In this document: in pieces, positions 29,305 to 39,667 of the stretch
How the letters are laid out: every line of letters starts with the position of its first letter
Numbering within the stretch: the first letter of the stretch is position 1
The notes under the pieces: generated by a model
Told to the model about the DNA's origin: nothing
Database searches by the model: none
Seen by the model: the letters and a program-made list of their open reading frames with translations, nothing else
Source: Prochlorococcus sp. AG-409-P19
GTDB taxonomy: Bacteria > Cyanobacteriota > Cyanobacteriia > PCC-6307 > Cyanobiaceae
NCBI GenBank assembly: GCA_003215315.1
Contig: QCKO01000004.1
Coordinates: 55,753 to 119,752 of the forward strand
Direction: 5' to 3'
Length of the DNA: 64,000 nucleotides
Program-made: the position numbers and the translations under genes

Positions 29305-30078
29305 TCAATCAATAGTTCCGAGAGGCCTAATACCTTCCCAGGTTATATGGTCTTCATAAAAACCAAAACAGCAAGGAATAACTTCAACTCCTTCATTCAA
29401 GGCTTGCCGAAAAAGCTTTCCATACAAAGGATCAGCGCAATCTCCTGGCAAGAAAAATTTCAAGTCATTTCTACTAATACAAGGAATTAATACCGCCCTT
29501 GATTCCCCTCTAACACTCATTAATTCTCTCAAATGTTTTTGACCACGAGTTGTAATTGTATCGGGAAATAAAGCTACATTTCCTCTACACCATGTTGTAT
29601 TTTTAACCTCAATATATATTTTCCTTTGATCAAGAAGAGATATATCTGGTTTAAGCATTAAATCAATCCTACTTTTCTTTTCCAATCCATAAGGAACCTC
29701 GCATTTAATACTTTCGATCTTGCCAAATTCTTTGGTTAAACATCCACTTTCAATAGCAGCCTTAATGAGCTTATTAGGCAAAGCAGTATTTATTCCAACC
29801 CAACAAAGTGAACGATTGACTTCACTATGAACTTCCATTTGCTCCCAGGTCCAAGATAGTTTTCTCTTGCTCGAAGGTGCATATCTAACTCTTACTCTTC
29901 CTCCAGGAACAAGAACCCCTTTCATTGGTCCTGTATTCGCACAATGCGCAGTTATTATTTCTCCATCATCCAATTCAATATCTGCTAAAAAACGTTTATA
30001 TCGTCTTACTAGCGTCCCTTCAGTAAGAGAAGGAAAATCAATAATTGAAGAACCGACTTTTAGCACTGGATGAATCAT
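29305..30078 (-). CDS. sfsA: SfsA family protein (sugar fermentation stimulation)
   Basis: A 257-residue protein with family motifs RYKRFLADIELDDG, TAHCANTGPMKGVLVPGG and IYIEVKNTTWCRG (nuclease-like acidic and Lys residues). SfsA is reported as a DNA-binding protein affecting sugar metabolism in E. coli; its fold resembles a nuclease, so the name may mislead. ATG at 30078 is the start; it is divergent from murJ with a 62-nt gap. Confidence 0.9.
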   Translation of the reverse strand: MIHPVLKVGSSIIDFPSLTEGTLVRRYKRFLADIELDDGEIITAHCANTGPMKGVLVPGGRVRVRYAPSSKRKLSWTWEQMEVHSEVNRSLCWVGINTALPNKLIKAAIESGCLTKEFGKIESIKCEVPYGLEKKSRIDLMLKPDISLLDQRKIYIEVKNTTWCRGNVALFPDTITTRGQKHLRELMSVRGESRAVLIPCISRNDLKFFLPGDCADPLYGKLFRQALNEGVEVIPCCFGFYEDHITWEGIRPLGTID

Positions 30079-30140
30079 GTAATACCGACTAAAACAACAT
30101 AGTTACCAATCAACATGCCTTACACCTCAACAGGCATAAC

Positions 30141-31745
30141 ATGACAAGATCAATCAAAAAAATAGCTGCAATTGTCACGGTAGGGACCTTACTTAGCAAG
30201 GCAGGAGGAATGATAAGGCAATTAACCATTGCCTGGGCCTTCGGTATAAGTTCTGCTTATGATGCTTACAACTATGCATATATTTTGCCAGGTTTTTTCC
30301 TAGTAATAATTGGAGGTTCCAATGGACCTCTACACAACTCTATAGTCACAACATTAGCTTCAAAAAATACTAGCCAAAGCAGATCAATTATAAACTCATT
30401 AAATACATTAATTGGATTAATCCTATTAGTAACTAGCATAATAATATTCTTAAATGCAGATTTAATCATAAGACTAGTAGGGCCAGCTCTAAATAAAAAT
30501 ATTAGTGATATTGCAATCATCCAATTAAAAATAATGTCTCCAGTAATATTTCTTTCAGGCATTATTGGAATTAGTTTTGGGACTCTAAATGCAAAGGATG
30601 AGTTTTTCATACCATCAATTGCGCCCTTATTATCAAGTTTAACTATATGTATCTTTCTATGTTATTTCTGGGCGACCAAAAATAATACCAGTTTCCATTT
30701 AAATATAGATACAAGAGGAGGCATTTTCATAGCTTCAGCAACACTACTTGGAGCTTTAGCTCAATATTTAATACAAATACCATCATTAATAAAAAAACGC
30801 TTATTCAGCTTCAAATTAACCTTTAATATTGATACAGATGTGAAACAAGCTATTGGAATAGTTATACCAGCCACACTTTCTTCAAGCATGTTACAAATTA
30901 ATGTCTTCACAGATCTAATCTTTGCTTCAATAATAAAAGGTGCTGCTTCTGGACTAAGTTATGCAACTTTTTTAATTCAAGCACCATTAGGGATAATATC
31001 TAATGGACTTCTAATCCCACTCTTACCAAACTTTTCACAACTTATCAAGCAAAACAAATATACTCAGCTAACAAGTAAGATCCAACAAAGCTTAATGTTA
31101 TCATCAATTTTAATGGTTGCATTAGGAACAATATTTATTTCACTAGCAAGCCCAATAGTTAGAGCCATATACGCAAGAGGTTCATTCGACAATACAGCAA
31201 TCATTCTTGTAAGCCAATTACTCATAGCATATGGTTTTGGCATGCCGGCTTATTTAGGTAGAGATTTATTGGTAAGAGTTTTTTATGGAATGAAAGATTC
31301 AAAAACACCACTCAAAATCTCCGCAATAGGTATCATCCTAAATGTCATATTTGACTGGATCCTGCTAGGTGCGAATACTCCATCAGGTAATCTTTTACCA
31401 ATTAATTGTGGTGCATCGGGTCTGGTCATAGCAACAATGATTGTTAATATATTAACCTGTTCATTTCTTTTGCTTGAATTAAAAAAGAAAATCAGAGGTT
31501 TAGATGTAAAGAAGTTATTAAATGACCATATAAAATTAATACTAACAGGTTTGATTTGCGGATCTATATCTTGGATATTGTCTAATCAGATAATTTGGGG
31601 TAATAGTTTCCCCTGGTTATTGAGTGAAATTATCATTTGTTCATGCTCTTGCCTTACTATATTTATAATTATCAGCAAAGTGTTAAAAATTGATGAGATT
31701 AATTATATTTTATGGATCGGTAAAAACAAAATCAATCTTCTTTAA
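30141..31745 (+). CDS. murJ: MurJ/MviN lipid II flippase
   Basis: 534 residues with about 14 membrane helices in the MurJ pattern (GGMIRQLTIAWAFGISSAYDAYNYAYILPGFF at the N-terminus and GRDLLVRVFYGMKDSKTPLKI). It moves lipid II, the peptidoglycan precursor, to the outer face of the inner membrane. Basic residues in the expected pore positions, for example RQ and GRDLLVR, are present. The 3' end overlaps the convergent small gene by 14 nt. Confidence 0.92.
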   Translation: MTRSIKKIAAIVTVGTLLSKAGGMIRQLTIAWAFGISSAYDAYNYAYILPGFFLVIIGGSNGPLHNSIVTTLASKNTSQSRSIINSLNTLIGLILLVTSIIIFLNADLIIRLVGPALNKNISDIAIIQLKIMSPVIFLSGIIGISFGTLNAKDEFFIPSIAPLLSSLTICIFLCYFWATKNNTSFHLNIDTRGGIFIASATLLGALAQYLIQIPSLIKKRLFSFKLTFNIDTDVKQAIGIVIPATLSSSMLQINVFTDLIFASIIKGAASGLSYATFLIQAPLGIISNGLLIPLLPNFSQLIKQNKYTQLTSKIQQSLMLSSILMVALGTIFISLASPIVRAIYARGSFDNTAIILVSQLLIAYGFGMPAYLGRDLLVRVFYGMKDSKTPLKISAIGIILNVIFDWILLGANTPSGNLLPINCGASGLVIATMIVNILTCSFLLLELKKKIRGLDVKKLLNDHIKLILTGLICGSISWILSNQIIWGNSFPWLLSEIIICSCSCLTIFIIISKVLKIDEINYILWIGKNKINLL

Positions 31746-32031
31746 TGTATACATCCTTTTCTGAACGAACTTTCATAGAGATATCTAATGAATTAGTTCC
31801 ATCTAAAGACATTCCACTTACTGAAAGAATTCTTGCCTCAATGCCAAACTCCTGAAATGCTAGCTCCATTTCTTTGATGAGCTCGCGCTCTACATGCTCA
31901 TCTGGGTCAACAATTTTCCCAACCAAGCGCTCACCTAATCGACCTATGCGCTGTCGAACAACTTCTCGCGCATTAGTTACCTCAATAATTAGCAAGGAAA
32001 ATAAACCAGTTAAAACTAACCTTATCCGCAA
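31732..32031 (-). CDS. conserved cyanobacterial small protein, unknown function
   Basis: 99 residues with a hydrophobic N-terminus (MRIRLVLTGLFSLLIIEVTNA) that could be a signal peptide or anchor, followed by a charged domain (RQRIGRLGERLVGKIVDPDEHVERELIKEMELAFQEFG). I do not recognise the family. It overlaps the DUF3181 gene by 10 nt at its 5' end and the convergent murJ by 14 nt at its 3' end, so it belongs to a two-gene unit with DUF3181. Confidence 0.65.
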   Translation of the reverse strand: MRIRLVLTGLFSLLIIEVTNAREVVRQRIGRLGERLVGKIVDPDEHVERELIKEMELAFQEFGIEARILSVSGMSLDGTNSLDISMKVRSEKDVYIKED

Positions 32032-32321
32032 TAGGGCTCCAAAATCTCTTGCAAATCAAAAATTTGACCAGGTGGAATCAATCTTGACAAAGGCAATCGC
32101 GTATCGCCTCCACCAAAGCTGACTTGTATTGCTTCAAGTGACTTGCGAGCAGCGACATTTGAGCCCTGATCTCGATTAGCCATACACTCAATCGCCAAAT
32201 CTTTAGAAAGGCCAGCATCTCCTAAGTAAAGATGCCATTTCCCAACAGCAATATAAATTCGATCGGCCAATAAAACTTCCAACTCACGCAACTGCGATGA
32301 TTGAAGGGGAGTAGACATCAA
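32022..32321 (-). CDS. DUF3181 family protein
   Basis: 99 residues typical of the cyanobacterial DUF3181 family as I recall it (LADRIYIAVGKWHLYLGDAGLSKDLAIEC, then VSFGGGDTRLPLSRLIPPGQIFDL). It has no predicted membrane span. ATG at 32321 or 32318 could start it (MMST). Function is unknown. The next gene overlaps by 10 nt. Confidence 0.75.
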   Translation of the reverse strand: MMSTPLQSSQLRELEVLLADRIYIAVGKWHLYLGDAGLSKDLAIECMANRDQGSNVAARKSLEAIQVSFGGGDTRLPLSRLIPPGQIFDLQEILEPYCG

Positions 32322-32593
32322 AGTACCAAGATTTTTTTGTGAAGAAGCGAAGAAATCTTCTCATACAAAGACTGTAATTAAAAAAATAAAAAATTCTTCT
32401 TATGCTGACATTAATATATTTCTAATAAATCGAAAGTTTCAAGATACTAGATAAAAAGTAATCAGAGCCTAGTGTTTCACAGAAAAAACATTTAAATTTT
32501 CACACATTAAAGTTGCTTATAGTTAATTTTACTGAAAGTATGCTCAATATAATTTATTAATTTCTTGTAAGTAATCTGATATTGTTTTTTTAT

Positions 32594-32667
32594 GCGCCTG
32601 TAGCTCAGCGGATTAGAGCATCTGACTACGGATCAGAGGGTCGGGAGTTCGAATCTCTCCAGGCGCG
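32594..32667 (+). tRNA. trnR: tRNA-Arg (ACG)
   Basis: A standard 74-nt cloverleaf: acceptor GCGCCTG pairs with CAGGCGC, discriminator G; anticodon loop CTACGGA with anticodon ACG; T arm GGGAG-TTCGAAT-CTCTC. The CCA end is not encoded. The A34 is expected to be deaminated to inosine, so it reads CGU, CGC and CGA. Confidence 0.95.
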
Positions 32668-32781
32668 TTTTTTGTAGATCTAATTTTTTTGTGTATTCCC
32701 TGAACAAGGAGAAAATAAGAGAAAGTTTTTGATCACAATATCCAAGATTTCATTACGATCTTCCTAGTACCAGTTAATGCA

Positions 32782-34041
32782 GTGAAGGCTATCAACACTC
32801 CTCTAAATGAATCAGATCAGAAGGTTAGCTTATTCATCCAAGAAGAATTAAAACGCCAAGAGACGCATTTAGAACTTATTGCAAGTGAGAATTTCGCTTC
32901 TCGAGCTGTCATGGAAGCGCAGGGTTCTGTGCTCACGAACAAATATGCAGAAGGCTTACCAAAAAAACGCTATTACGGCGGCTGTGAACATATAGATGCA
33001 ATCGAAACTTTAGCAATTGAAAGAGCAAAAAAACTTTTCAATGCATCTTGGGCAAATGTTCAGCCTCATAGTGGTGCTCAGGCAAACTTCGCAGTTTTTC
33101 TAAGCCTGCTTAAGCCTGGAGACAAAATAATGGGCATGGATCTTTCCCATGGAGGCCATCTCACTCATGGGTCACCAGTCAATGTAAGTGGCAAATGGTT
33201 TGAGACCTGTCATTACGAAGTAGATAAAGACACTGAGACTCTTGATATGAACAAAATACGAGAACAAGCATTAAGAACCCGCCCAAAATTAATTATTTGT
33301 GGATATTCGGCTTATCCAAGAACAATTGATTTTCAGGCTTTTCGTGCCATCGCCGATGAAGTAAATGCTTTTTTACTTGCTGATATTGCTCATATTGCAG
33401 GCCTAGTAGCCACTGGAATTCATCCCAGTCCTATTCCTTACTGCGATGTGGTCACTACAACTACACACAAAACACTAAGGGGACCAAGAGGTGGATTAAT
33501 ACTCTGTAGAGATGAAGACTTTGGTAAACAATTTGACAAGGCTGTATTTCCTGGAACTCAAGGCGGTCCGCTTGAACATGTTATTGCAGCAAAAGCAGTG
33601 GCGTTTGAGGAAGCCTTACAACCGCAATTCACTACTTATACAAACCAAATAGTAAAAAATGCAAAAGCATTAGCAAAACAAATTCAAAGTAGGGGAATAT
33701 CAGTTGTCAGCAAAGGAACAGATAATCACATCGTTCTTTTAGATCTTAGATCTATTAATATGACTGGAAAGGTTGCCGATCAACTTATAAGTGAAGTTAA
33801 TATCACTGCCAACAAAAATACAGTTCCTTTTGATCCAGAATCACCATTCGTTACAAGTGGCCTAAGACTTGGTTCTGCAGCACTAACTACTCGAGGGCTA
33901 ATTGAATCAGATTTCGAGGAAATAGCAAACATCATTGCAGATATTTTGCTTCATACTGACAAGATTGAGATTAAAGACAAAGCTAAGTTACGAGTAAAAA
34001 ATCTTTGCAATACCCATCCTTTATATCGTGAATCATTCTAA
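32782..34041 (+). CDS. glyA: serine hydroxymethyltransferase
   Basis: Interconverts serine and glycine with tetrahydrofolate, feeding one-carbon metabolism. PLP-binding [11 protein letters not shown], the [21 protein letters not shown] segment and [15 protein letters not shown] are intact (419 residues). It starts with GTG at 32782; the ATG 5 nt earlier is out of frame. cinA starts within its last 14 nt, so they are coupled. Confidence 0.96.
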   Translation: MKAINTPLNESDQKVSLFIQEELKRQETHLELIASENFASRAVMEAQGSVLTNKYAEGLPKKRYYGGCEHIDAIETLAIERAKKLFNASWANVQPHSGAQANFAVFLSLLKPGDKIMGMDLSHGGHLTHGSPVNVSGKWFETCHYEVDKDTETLDMNKIREQALRTRPKLIICGYSAYPRTIDFQAFRAIADEVNAFLLADIAHIAGLVATGIHPSPIPYCDVVTTTTHKTLRGPRGGLILCRDEDFGKQFDKAVFPGTQGGPLEHVIAAKAVAFEEALQPQFTTYTNQIVKNAKALAKQIQSRGISVVSKGTDNHIVLLDLRSINMTGKVADQLISEVNITANKNTVPFDPESPFVTSGLRLGSAALTTRGLIESDFEEIANIIADILLHTDKIEIKDKAKLRVKNLCNTHPLYRESF

Positions 34042-35308
34042 CTGTAAAAAGAAATTGATAGGGGCAGAAATACTTTGTATTGGCTCTGAATTGTTACTCG
34101 GAAATATTATCAATACCAATGGACATTGGCTTGCTCAAGAATTAGCTTATATTGGCATACCTCACTTTCGTCAATGCATTATTGGTGATAACCATTTGCG
34201 ACTTAAAGAAGCAATACTCGAAAGCTCAAGACGCAGCAAGTTTCTAATAACCACTGGAGGCTTAGGGCCAACAGTTGATGATCTTACAACTGAAACAATT
34301 GCATCGGCTTTCGGTTCTAAATTAATAGAGAGTCAAGAAGTATTAAGTGATATAAAGTCAAAAATACAAAACAAACAAGATGAATCACTAAACAGCATCA
34401 CTAAACAGGCTAAAGTTCCTCATGATGCGGAAATTATTCCGAATAAATATGGAACAGCACCTGGAATTATATGGTCTCCGATCCCTGGTTTTACAATACT
34501 TACATTCCCTGGTGTCCCAAGTGAACTAAAACAAATGTGGACTGATTCAGCTGCACCGTGGTTTAAAAATAATGTCCAAGAAAAAACATTGATTGTTAGT
34601 AAAACCCTACGTTTTGCTGGAATTAGTGAATCAAATCTTGCGGAAAATCTAGGGGATTTATTAAATAGTCAAAATCCCACTGTAGCTCCTTATGCAAGCT
34701 TAGGAGAAGTAAAAATACGCATTACAGCTAAGGCTAAAAATAAACAAGAAGTTAACGAATTAATTAATCCAATTGAGAATAAAATTAAAAATAAAATGGG
34801 TAATAAACTATATGGGACTGAAAACGAAACATTGCAATCAGTAATACTAAAAATGCTTAGCGAAAGAGATGAAAAGCTCGCCGTGGCAGAATCTTGTACT
34901 GGAGGAGGAATTAGTGCAGAAATTACGTCAATTCCAGGATCTTCAGTATGTTTCCTTGGTGGTATTGTTGCATATAATAACCAAATTAAGCATGATTTAT
35001 TAAATGTACCCGAGGAAATATTGTTAAAACATGGCGCAGTTTCAGCAGAAGTTGTGGAATTAATGGCAAAAGGAATCGAAGACAAGTTTAAATCTGATTG
35101 GTCTATTGCAATAAGTGGTATAGCTGGACCAAGTGGAGGAACTAAAGAAAAGGAAGTCGGGATAGTGCAATTCTGTATCTCTGGTCCATTTGGAATGCGA
35201 ACATGGCATGAAAGTTTTGGATCTCATAGATCCAGAAAAGATATTCAAAAATTGAGTGTTTTAAAGGCACTGGACCAATTACGTTTATTTTTACTCTCCG
35301 ACAGCTAA
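34028..35308 (+). CDS. cinA: CinA: competence/damage-inducible protein with NMN amidohydrolase domain
   Basis: Two domains: an N-terminal MoCF/CinA domain ([35 protein letters not shown]) and a C-terminal nicotinamide-nucleotide amidohydrolase domain ([36 protein letters not shown]). The role fits pyridine nucleotide recycling; the competence link comes from other bacteria. The GTG start at 34028 overlaps the glyA stop; a TTG nine codons later is possible. 426 residues. Confidence 0.92.
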   Translation: MNHSNCKKKLIGAEILCIGSELLLGNIINTNGHWLAQELAYIGIPHFRQCIIGDNHLRLKEAILESSRRSKFLITTGGLGPTVDDLTTETIASAFGSKLIESQEVLSDIKSKIQNKQDESLNSITKQAKVPHDAEIIPNKYGTAPGIIWSPIPGFTILTFPGVPSELKQMWTDSAAPWFKNNVQEKTLIVSKTLRFAGISESNLAENLGDLLNSQNPTVAPYASLGEVKIRITAKAKNKQEVNELINPIENKIKNKMGNKLYGTENETLQSVILKMLSERDEKLAVAESCTGGGISAEITSIPGSSVCFLGGIVAYNNQIKHDLLNVPEEILLKHGAVSAEVVELMAKGIEDKFKSDWSIAISGIAGPSGGTKEKEVGIVQFCISGPFGMRTWHESFGSHRSRKDIQKLSVLKALDQLRLFLLSDS

Positions 35309-35331
35309 GGTTTCTCTGTTGAATTTGAATT

Positions 35332-36747
35332 TTGAGTTCCGCCACTCTCTACGACAAAGTCTGGGAAATGCATCAGGTAACAAAGTTACCTGGTGGATCT
35401 TCACAACTATTTGTAGGTCTTCATTTAATTCATGAAGTTACTAGTCCACAAGCTTTTGCTGCACTAGAAGAAAAAAATATAAAAGTCCGTTGTCCAGAAC
35501 GCACAGTAGCAACTGTTGATCACATAGTCCCAACGACTAGTCAGCAAAGACCTTTTGAAGATCCACTTGCAGAGGAAATGCTCAGCACATTAGAGAAAAA
35601 TTGCAAAAGCCATAAAATTCAACTCCATGGCATTGGCAGTGGTAATCAGGGAGTCGTCCATGTTATGGCCCCAGAACTTGGGCTAACTCAACCAGGAATG
35701 ACTGTAGCTTGTGGTGATTCTCATACTTCAACACATGGAGCATTTGGCGCTATTGCTTTTGGTATAGGCACAAGCCAAGTAAGAGATGTACTTGCAAGCC
35801 AAAGCTTAGCCATGAACAAATTAAAAGTTAGGCGTATTTGGGTTAAAAACAAACTAAGTCATGGCGTCTATGCAAAAGATTTAATTTTGCACGTTATTCG
35901 AACATTGGGTGTCAAAGGAGGAGTGGGGTATGCATATGAATTTGCAGGTCCAGCTATAGAAGCACTCTCTATGGAAGAAAGAATGACTATATGTAATATG
36001 GCAATTGAGGGCGGAGCTCGTTGTGGTTATATCAACCCTGATCAAACAACTTTCCAATACCTAAAGGACAAAATACATTCACCTAAAGGCGAAGAATGGT
36101 ATAACGCTGTCAAATGGTGGAAAACATTAGCCAGTGATTCTTTAGCACGTTTCGATGATGAAGTTAAATTTGATGCGTCTAAAATTGCACCTACTGTTAC
36201 TTGGGGCATTACCCCAGGACAAGGCATCTCAATAGAAGAAACAATACCAACGCCAGAATCACTTGAACCTTCTGAAAGACCTATTGCAAAAGAAGCTTGT
36301 AAATATATGAATCTAAAACCAGGAAATCCAATCAAAGGGTTAAATATAGATGTTTGTTTTATTGGCAGCTGCACCAATGGAAGGCTTAGCGATCTTCAAG
36401 CAGCTGCAAAAATTGCTCAGGGCCGCCAAGTTGCAACTGGAATAAAAGCTTTCGTAGTCCCAGGGTCTGAGAAAGTTGCAAAAGCAGCCGAGAAATTAGG
36501 GCTTCACAATATTTTTTTACAGGCAGGCTTTGAATGGCGTGAACCAGGATGCTCAATGTGTCTTGCAATGAATCCAGACAAATTAGAAGGCCGTCAAATA
36601 AGTGCAAGTTCAAGCAATAGAAATTTCAAAGGGAGGCAAGGTTCTGCTAATGGTCGAACGTTATTAATGAGTCCAGCTATGGTTGCAGCCGCCGCAATCA
36701 AAGGCGAAGTAACGGATGTAAGAGAGATGTTCAGTCCCTCTAATTAA
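35332..36747 (+). CDS. leuC: 3-isopropylmalate dehydratase large subunit
   Basis: An aconitase-superfamily 4Fe-4S enzyme of leucine synthesis. Cluster cysteines appear as CFIGSCTNG and [18 protein letters not shown] and [12 protein letters not shown] are typical. Start is TTG at 35332 ([13 protein letters not shown]), which matches the family N-terminus. leuD follows after 14 nt. 471 residues. Confidence 0.96.
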   Translation: MSSATLYDKVWEMHQVTKLPGGSSQLFVGLHLIHEVTSPQAFAALEEKNIKVRCPERTVATVDHIVPTTSQQRPFEDPLAEEMLSTLEKNCKSHKIQLHGIGSGNQGVVHVMAPELGLTQPGMTVACGDSHTSTHGAFGAIAFGIGTSQVRDVLASQSLAMNKLKVRRIWVKNKLSHGVYAKDLILHVIRTLGVKGGVGYAYEFAGPAIEALSMEERMTICNMAIEGGARCGYINPDQTTFQYLKDKIHSPKGEEWYNAVKWWKTLASDSLARFDDEVKFDASKIAPTVTWGITPGQGISIEETIPTPESLEPSERPIAKEACKYMNLKPGNPIKGLNIDVCFIGSCTNGRLSDLQAAAKIAQGRQVATGIKAFVVPGSEKVAKAAEKLGLHNIFLQAGFEWREPGCSMCLAMNPDKLEGRQISASSSNRNFKGRQGSANGRTLLMSPAMVAAAAIKGEVTDVREMFSPSN

Positions 36748-36761
36748 AACTGCACACAGAT

Positions 36762-37379
36762 ATGACAACCAATTTTCCTGATGGAAGAATCACTTTAATA
36801 AAAGGTCGTTGCATCTCCATACCTGGAGATGACATAGATACTGATCGCATAATCCCAGCAAGATTTCTTAAATGTGTCAGTTTTACAGCTCTAGGTGATC
36901 AAGTATTTGCAGATGATCGACTTGAGCTCGCTGGCAATCACCCTTTTGACTTAAAAGAAAATCAAGGTGCGTCTATTCTTGTAGTAAATGATAACTTTGG
37001 ATGTGGTTCAAGTAGAGAACATGCTCCTCAAGCTCTAATGAGATGGGGTATAAGATGCATAGTTGGTCAAAGCTTTGCTGAGATTTTCTTTGGAAATTGT
37101 CTAGCATTAGGTATCCCCTGTGGCGTACTATCTAAGCCAGAAATCTCATTACTTCAAGAACTAATTGGAAGAAATCCTCAAAATACTTGGGAGGTAAATA
37201 TAGAAAAAAAATATATCAAAGATGACCTAAATAAAATAGATTTGGAATTCGATAAAGGTCCTCACAATATGCTTATATCTGGTCGATGGGATGCAACTTC
37301 TCAACTAATTTCAAACAAAAATGAATTAGAAGAGACAATGAGATCAATACCTTATTTAAATCAATTTAAATCTAATTAA
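36762..37379 (+). CDS. leuD: 3-isopropylmalate dehydratase small subunit
   Basis: The swivelling C-terminal aconitase-like subunit that pairs with LeuC. GDDIDTDRIIPARFLK and NFGCGSSREHAPQAL are the family signatures. 205 residues, ATG start. It is the last gene of the leuCD unit; lptD-like is convergent 20 nt away. Confidence 0.96.
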   Translation: MTTNFPDGRITLIKGRCISIPGDDIDTDRIIPARFLKCVSFTALGDQVFADDRLELAGNHPFDLKENQGASILVVNDNFGCGSSREHAPQALMRWGIRCIVGQSFAEIFFGNCLALGIPCGVLSKPEISLLQELIGRNPQNTWEVNIEKKYIKDDLNKIDLEFDKGPHNMLISGRWDATSQLISNKNELEETMRSIPYLNQFKSN

Positions 37380-37399
37380 CACTTTACTAATTTTTACTT

Positions 37400-39442
37400 T
37401 TAAAACAAATTAACTTTTGACTTATCAAAGTTAAAACCATTTAACCTGAAAAATATCCCACCTCCACCATTGTCAGGGTTATAGGCTAATCCTAATTCGT
37501 ATGCTCTTTTCTTCAAAAGTATGCCCATTTTTGTCCCAAACATTTTACCGTAATTAGAAGAAAAAGAATCAATGTTCAGCGCAAAATCTGTACTCAAAAT
37601 AATTGGTCCATACAATTGTTGCTTAATAGAGAAATTAATACTTTTCAAATCAATTGAATTATCAAATTTAAAAGGACTCTGGCCTGATTTAATTTTAATT
37701 GCCGGCATTACTGAAAATTTTGTATAGTCCAAAAATCTTCTCTTTAATTTACCCAGACGTAATTCAGGACCAGCACTCAACATTATAAAAGACTGAGAAT
37801 CTCCATTACTATATTTAAAAAGTCCTAAGCTAATATAAGTCTTAAAAGAAATATTAGAATCAATCACATCTGGTAAATATTCATATATCGATTCATCAGA
37901 AACCTTAGAACTATCTCTCCATATTTGATATTCACTTGCTATAGATCCAAAAAAGCTAGATCTAAAATTAGAGGCTAATTGATTTGAATTTAATTCTTCT
38001 GAATAATATTCAGCAGCTCCTAATCTAACATTATAACTATTTTTTATATCCCTATAGTTAAATTGACCATTTTTCTCTAAGAATGCTCCATTTGCTGAGT
38101 TAATCTCTGTTTCTCCAAGAGTTCCATTCCAGGCTAAGTACCTATAAGCCGAAAAAATATTCAGACTCATATCTTTAATTTTTGGTAAACTTAATTCTCT
38201 CTTGAAGTCTGCAGAAAACCTATACCCTTGATCTATTTGATCAAATTGCAAAGTTGAGAAGTTATTATTAATTATAAAATCCCACCCTAATTCTGATCCT
38301 TTTATATCTGCAATTAATCCAAAAGAATCGGAAGAGAAATTAGGATCACTTATTATCGACCTTTGAATTAAGAACTGAGGAGATAAGCTTAATTTTATAT
38401 TATTTGGTCCAAAATCTATATCGTCTAAACTTCTAGAAATATAAATACCTTGTCTATCCTTACTATCAAAGCCAAGTTTCCATTTATTTTCTTGATCCTG
38501 CTTTTCACTATAAAAAGTCTTTTCCCCTATTGGAATAGTTAATCTTCTATCGAAAATTAACCTAGTTTTATTAGATGTGAGCACAAATACATTATCCTTT
38601 TTGCTTGCAATAACATCTTTTGCCTTAATAGAAAACTGAATAGGGTTAAATGGATCATTAGTAAAATTAATCTCTTCAGATTCCCAAGTATCTTGCAAAA
38701 TTATTATGGAAGCAGATTGAAACCTCCAGCTATTTATCTTATTATCTATATCTATATTACTATTAATATTATTAATATTTGACTTTAGATTTGGGAAATT
38801 AATTTCGTAGCCTTCATTTAAATATAGTTTATTATTAATTAGAACCCTATCTTCAATATTTGGATCAGATGGGAAGTTAAAATCTTGATTCAAACTTCTA
38901 ACATTCAATACTCCATATGCGTCTATCAATTCTCCTTTTCTTTCGGTAAAACTATAATTAAATCTTCCTGCTCTAAAATACTGATTGCCTTTTTCAAAGC
39001 TAACATTTCCTTTTGCTGTAAGTTTTTTATTATTTCTAGAAAATTCAATCCTATCTGCAATTAAAATACCTCCACTTACACTTATTTTGGCATTGCCTTC
39101 CGCAACAAAAGTATTATCTTCCAAATCATATTGAATATCAGATGTTACTTTCAAAGTAAGAAGTTCTATATCTTCTGCTAAATTGTCCAGCTCAGACTTA
39201 TCAGTTGAAATTAAAAAATTGTCTAATGAAATTTCTTTTACTTGTTCCAAAAAATTTTTAGCAGTTTCATCTATCAAATCGGAAAATCCTTTTGACTCTT
39301 GCGAAACAAGTTTGATATTTGTGCTTAATTGACTATGCACAAGCATTTGTCTTGCCCTGGCCACCATTGATGGAGAGCAAAAGGTAAATAACCCTGGAGT
39401 AGAACAACTAAGTATCCAGGCAATATGCTTATTCGTCGCCAA
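37400..39442 (-). CDS. LptD-like outer membrane barrel protein (OstA-like N-terminus; DUF3769 type)
   Basis: A 680-residue protein. About residues 90-180 form an OstA/LptA-like repeat (SDIQYDLEDNTFVAEGNAKI, then ILIADRIEFSRNNKKLTAKGNVSF), and the rest is rich in alternating aromatic/polar strands ending in ...NFDKSKVNLF, fitting an outer membrane beta-barrel. In cyanobacteria such proteins take the place of LptD in LPS export. Strong Asn/Ser/Ile content and low identity to E. coli LptD are expected. It follows psbI on the same strand. Confidence 0.78.
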   Translation of the reverse strand: MATNKHIAWILSCSTPGLFTFCSPSMVARARQMLVHSQLSTNIKLVSQESKGFSDLIDETAKNFLEQVKEISLDNFLISTDKSELDNLAEDIELLTLKVTSDIQYDLEDNTFVAEGNAKISVSGGILIADRIEFSRNNKKLTAKGNVSFEKGNQYFRAGRFNYSFTERKGELIDAYGVLNVRSLNQDFNFPSDPNIEDRVLINNKLYLNEGYEINFPNLKSNINNINSNIDIDNKINSWRFQSASIIILQDTWESEEINFTNDPFNPIQFSIKAKDVIASKKDNVFVLTSNKTRLIFDRRLTIPIGEKTFYSEKQDQENKWKLGFDSKDRQGIYISRSLDDIDFGPNNIKLSLSPQFLIQRSIISDPNFSSDSFGLIADIKGSELGWDFIINNNFSTLQFDQIDQGYRFSADFKRELSLPKIKDMSLNIFSAYRYLAWNGTLGETEINSANGAFLEKNGQFNYRDIKNSYNVRLGAAEYYSEELNSNQLASNFRSSFFGSIASEYQIWRDSSKVSDESIYEYLPDVIDSNISFKTYISLGLFKYSNGDSQSFIMLSAGPELRLGKLKRRFLDYTKFSVMPAIKIKSGQSPFKFDNSIDLKSINFSIKQQLYGPIILSTDFALNIDSFSSNYGKMFGTKMGILLKKRAYELGLAYNPDNGGGGIFFRLNGFNFDKSKVNLF
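37402..37433 (-). terminator. possible terminator overlapping the end of the LptD-like gene
   Basis: On the minus strand TTAACTTTGA-TAAG-TCAAAAGTTAA is a 10-bp stem with one bulge, followed by TTTGTTTT that includes the stop codon. If real, the hairpin uses the last codons of the gene. Inferred from sequence only. Confidence 0.4.
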
Positions 39443-39538
39443 AGTCCTCTTGCCGACGAAAAGATAATTACATTATTCAACAATCAATTCAACTGGCATA
39501 GTCCAGTCAAGTTGGTGTCATCAAATTTTGCTGAGGTT

Positions 39539-39667
39539 TTAGTCCTGTGGAGCTTCTAAATCCTTTCTCGCTGGTGTCCTGGTTGGGTCACTAGCTAAAA
39601 AGCCGAATAGAAAGATGCCTACAAAAAAGAAGACGACCGTGTATACGGAAATCTTGAGGGCGAGCAT
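39539..39667 (-). CDS. psbI: photosystem II reaction center protein I
   Basis: A 42-residue ORF missed by the track. It reads [21 protein letters not shown] and then [17 protein letters not shown], the near-invariant PsbI sequence, with a short extra tail APQD. PsbI is a single-span peptide of the PSII core beside D1 and is involved in early assembly. It lies 96 nt upstream of the LptD-like gene on the same strand. Confidence 0.97.
   Translation of the reverse strand: MLALKISVYTVVFFFVGIFLFGFLASDPTRTPARKDLEAPQD

Noticed and set aside
29105-29359. 84-residue plus-strand ORF
   Set aside because: It runs antisense through the amt start, its NtcA site and the end of sfsA; it is a shadow of these.
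32322-32593. small gene or RNA in the 272-nt gap before tRNA-Arg
   Set aside because: AT-rich and without an ORF or stem of note; it is treated as promoter and spacer.
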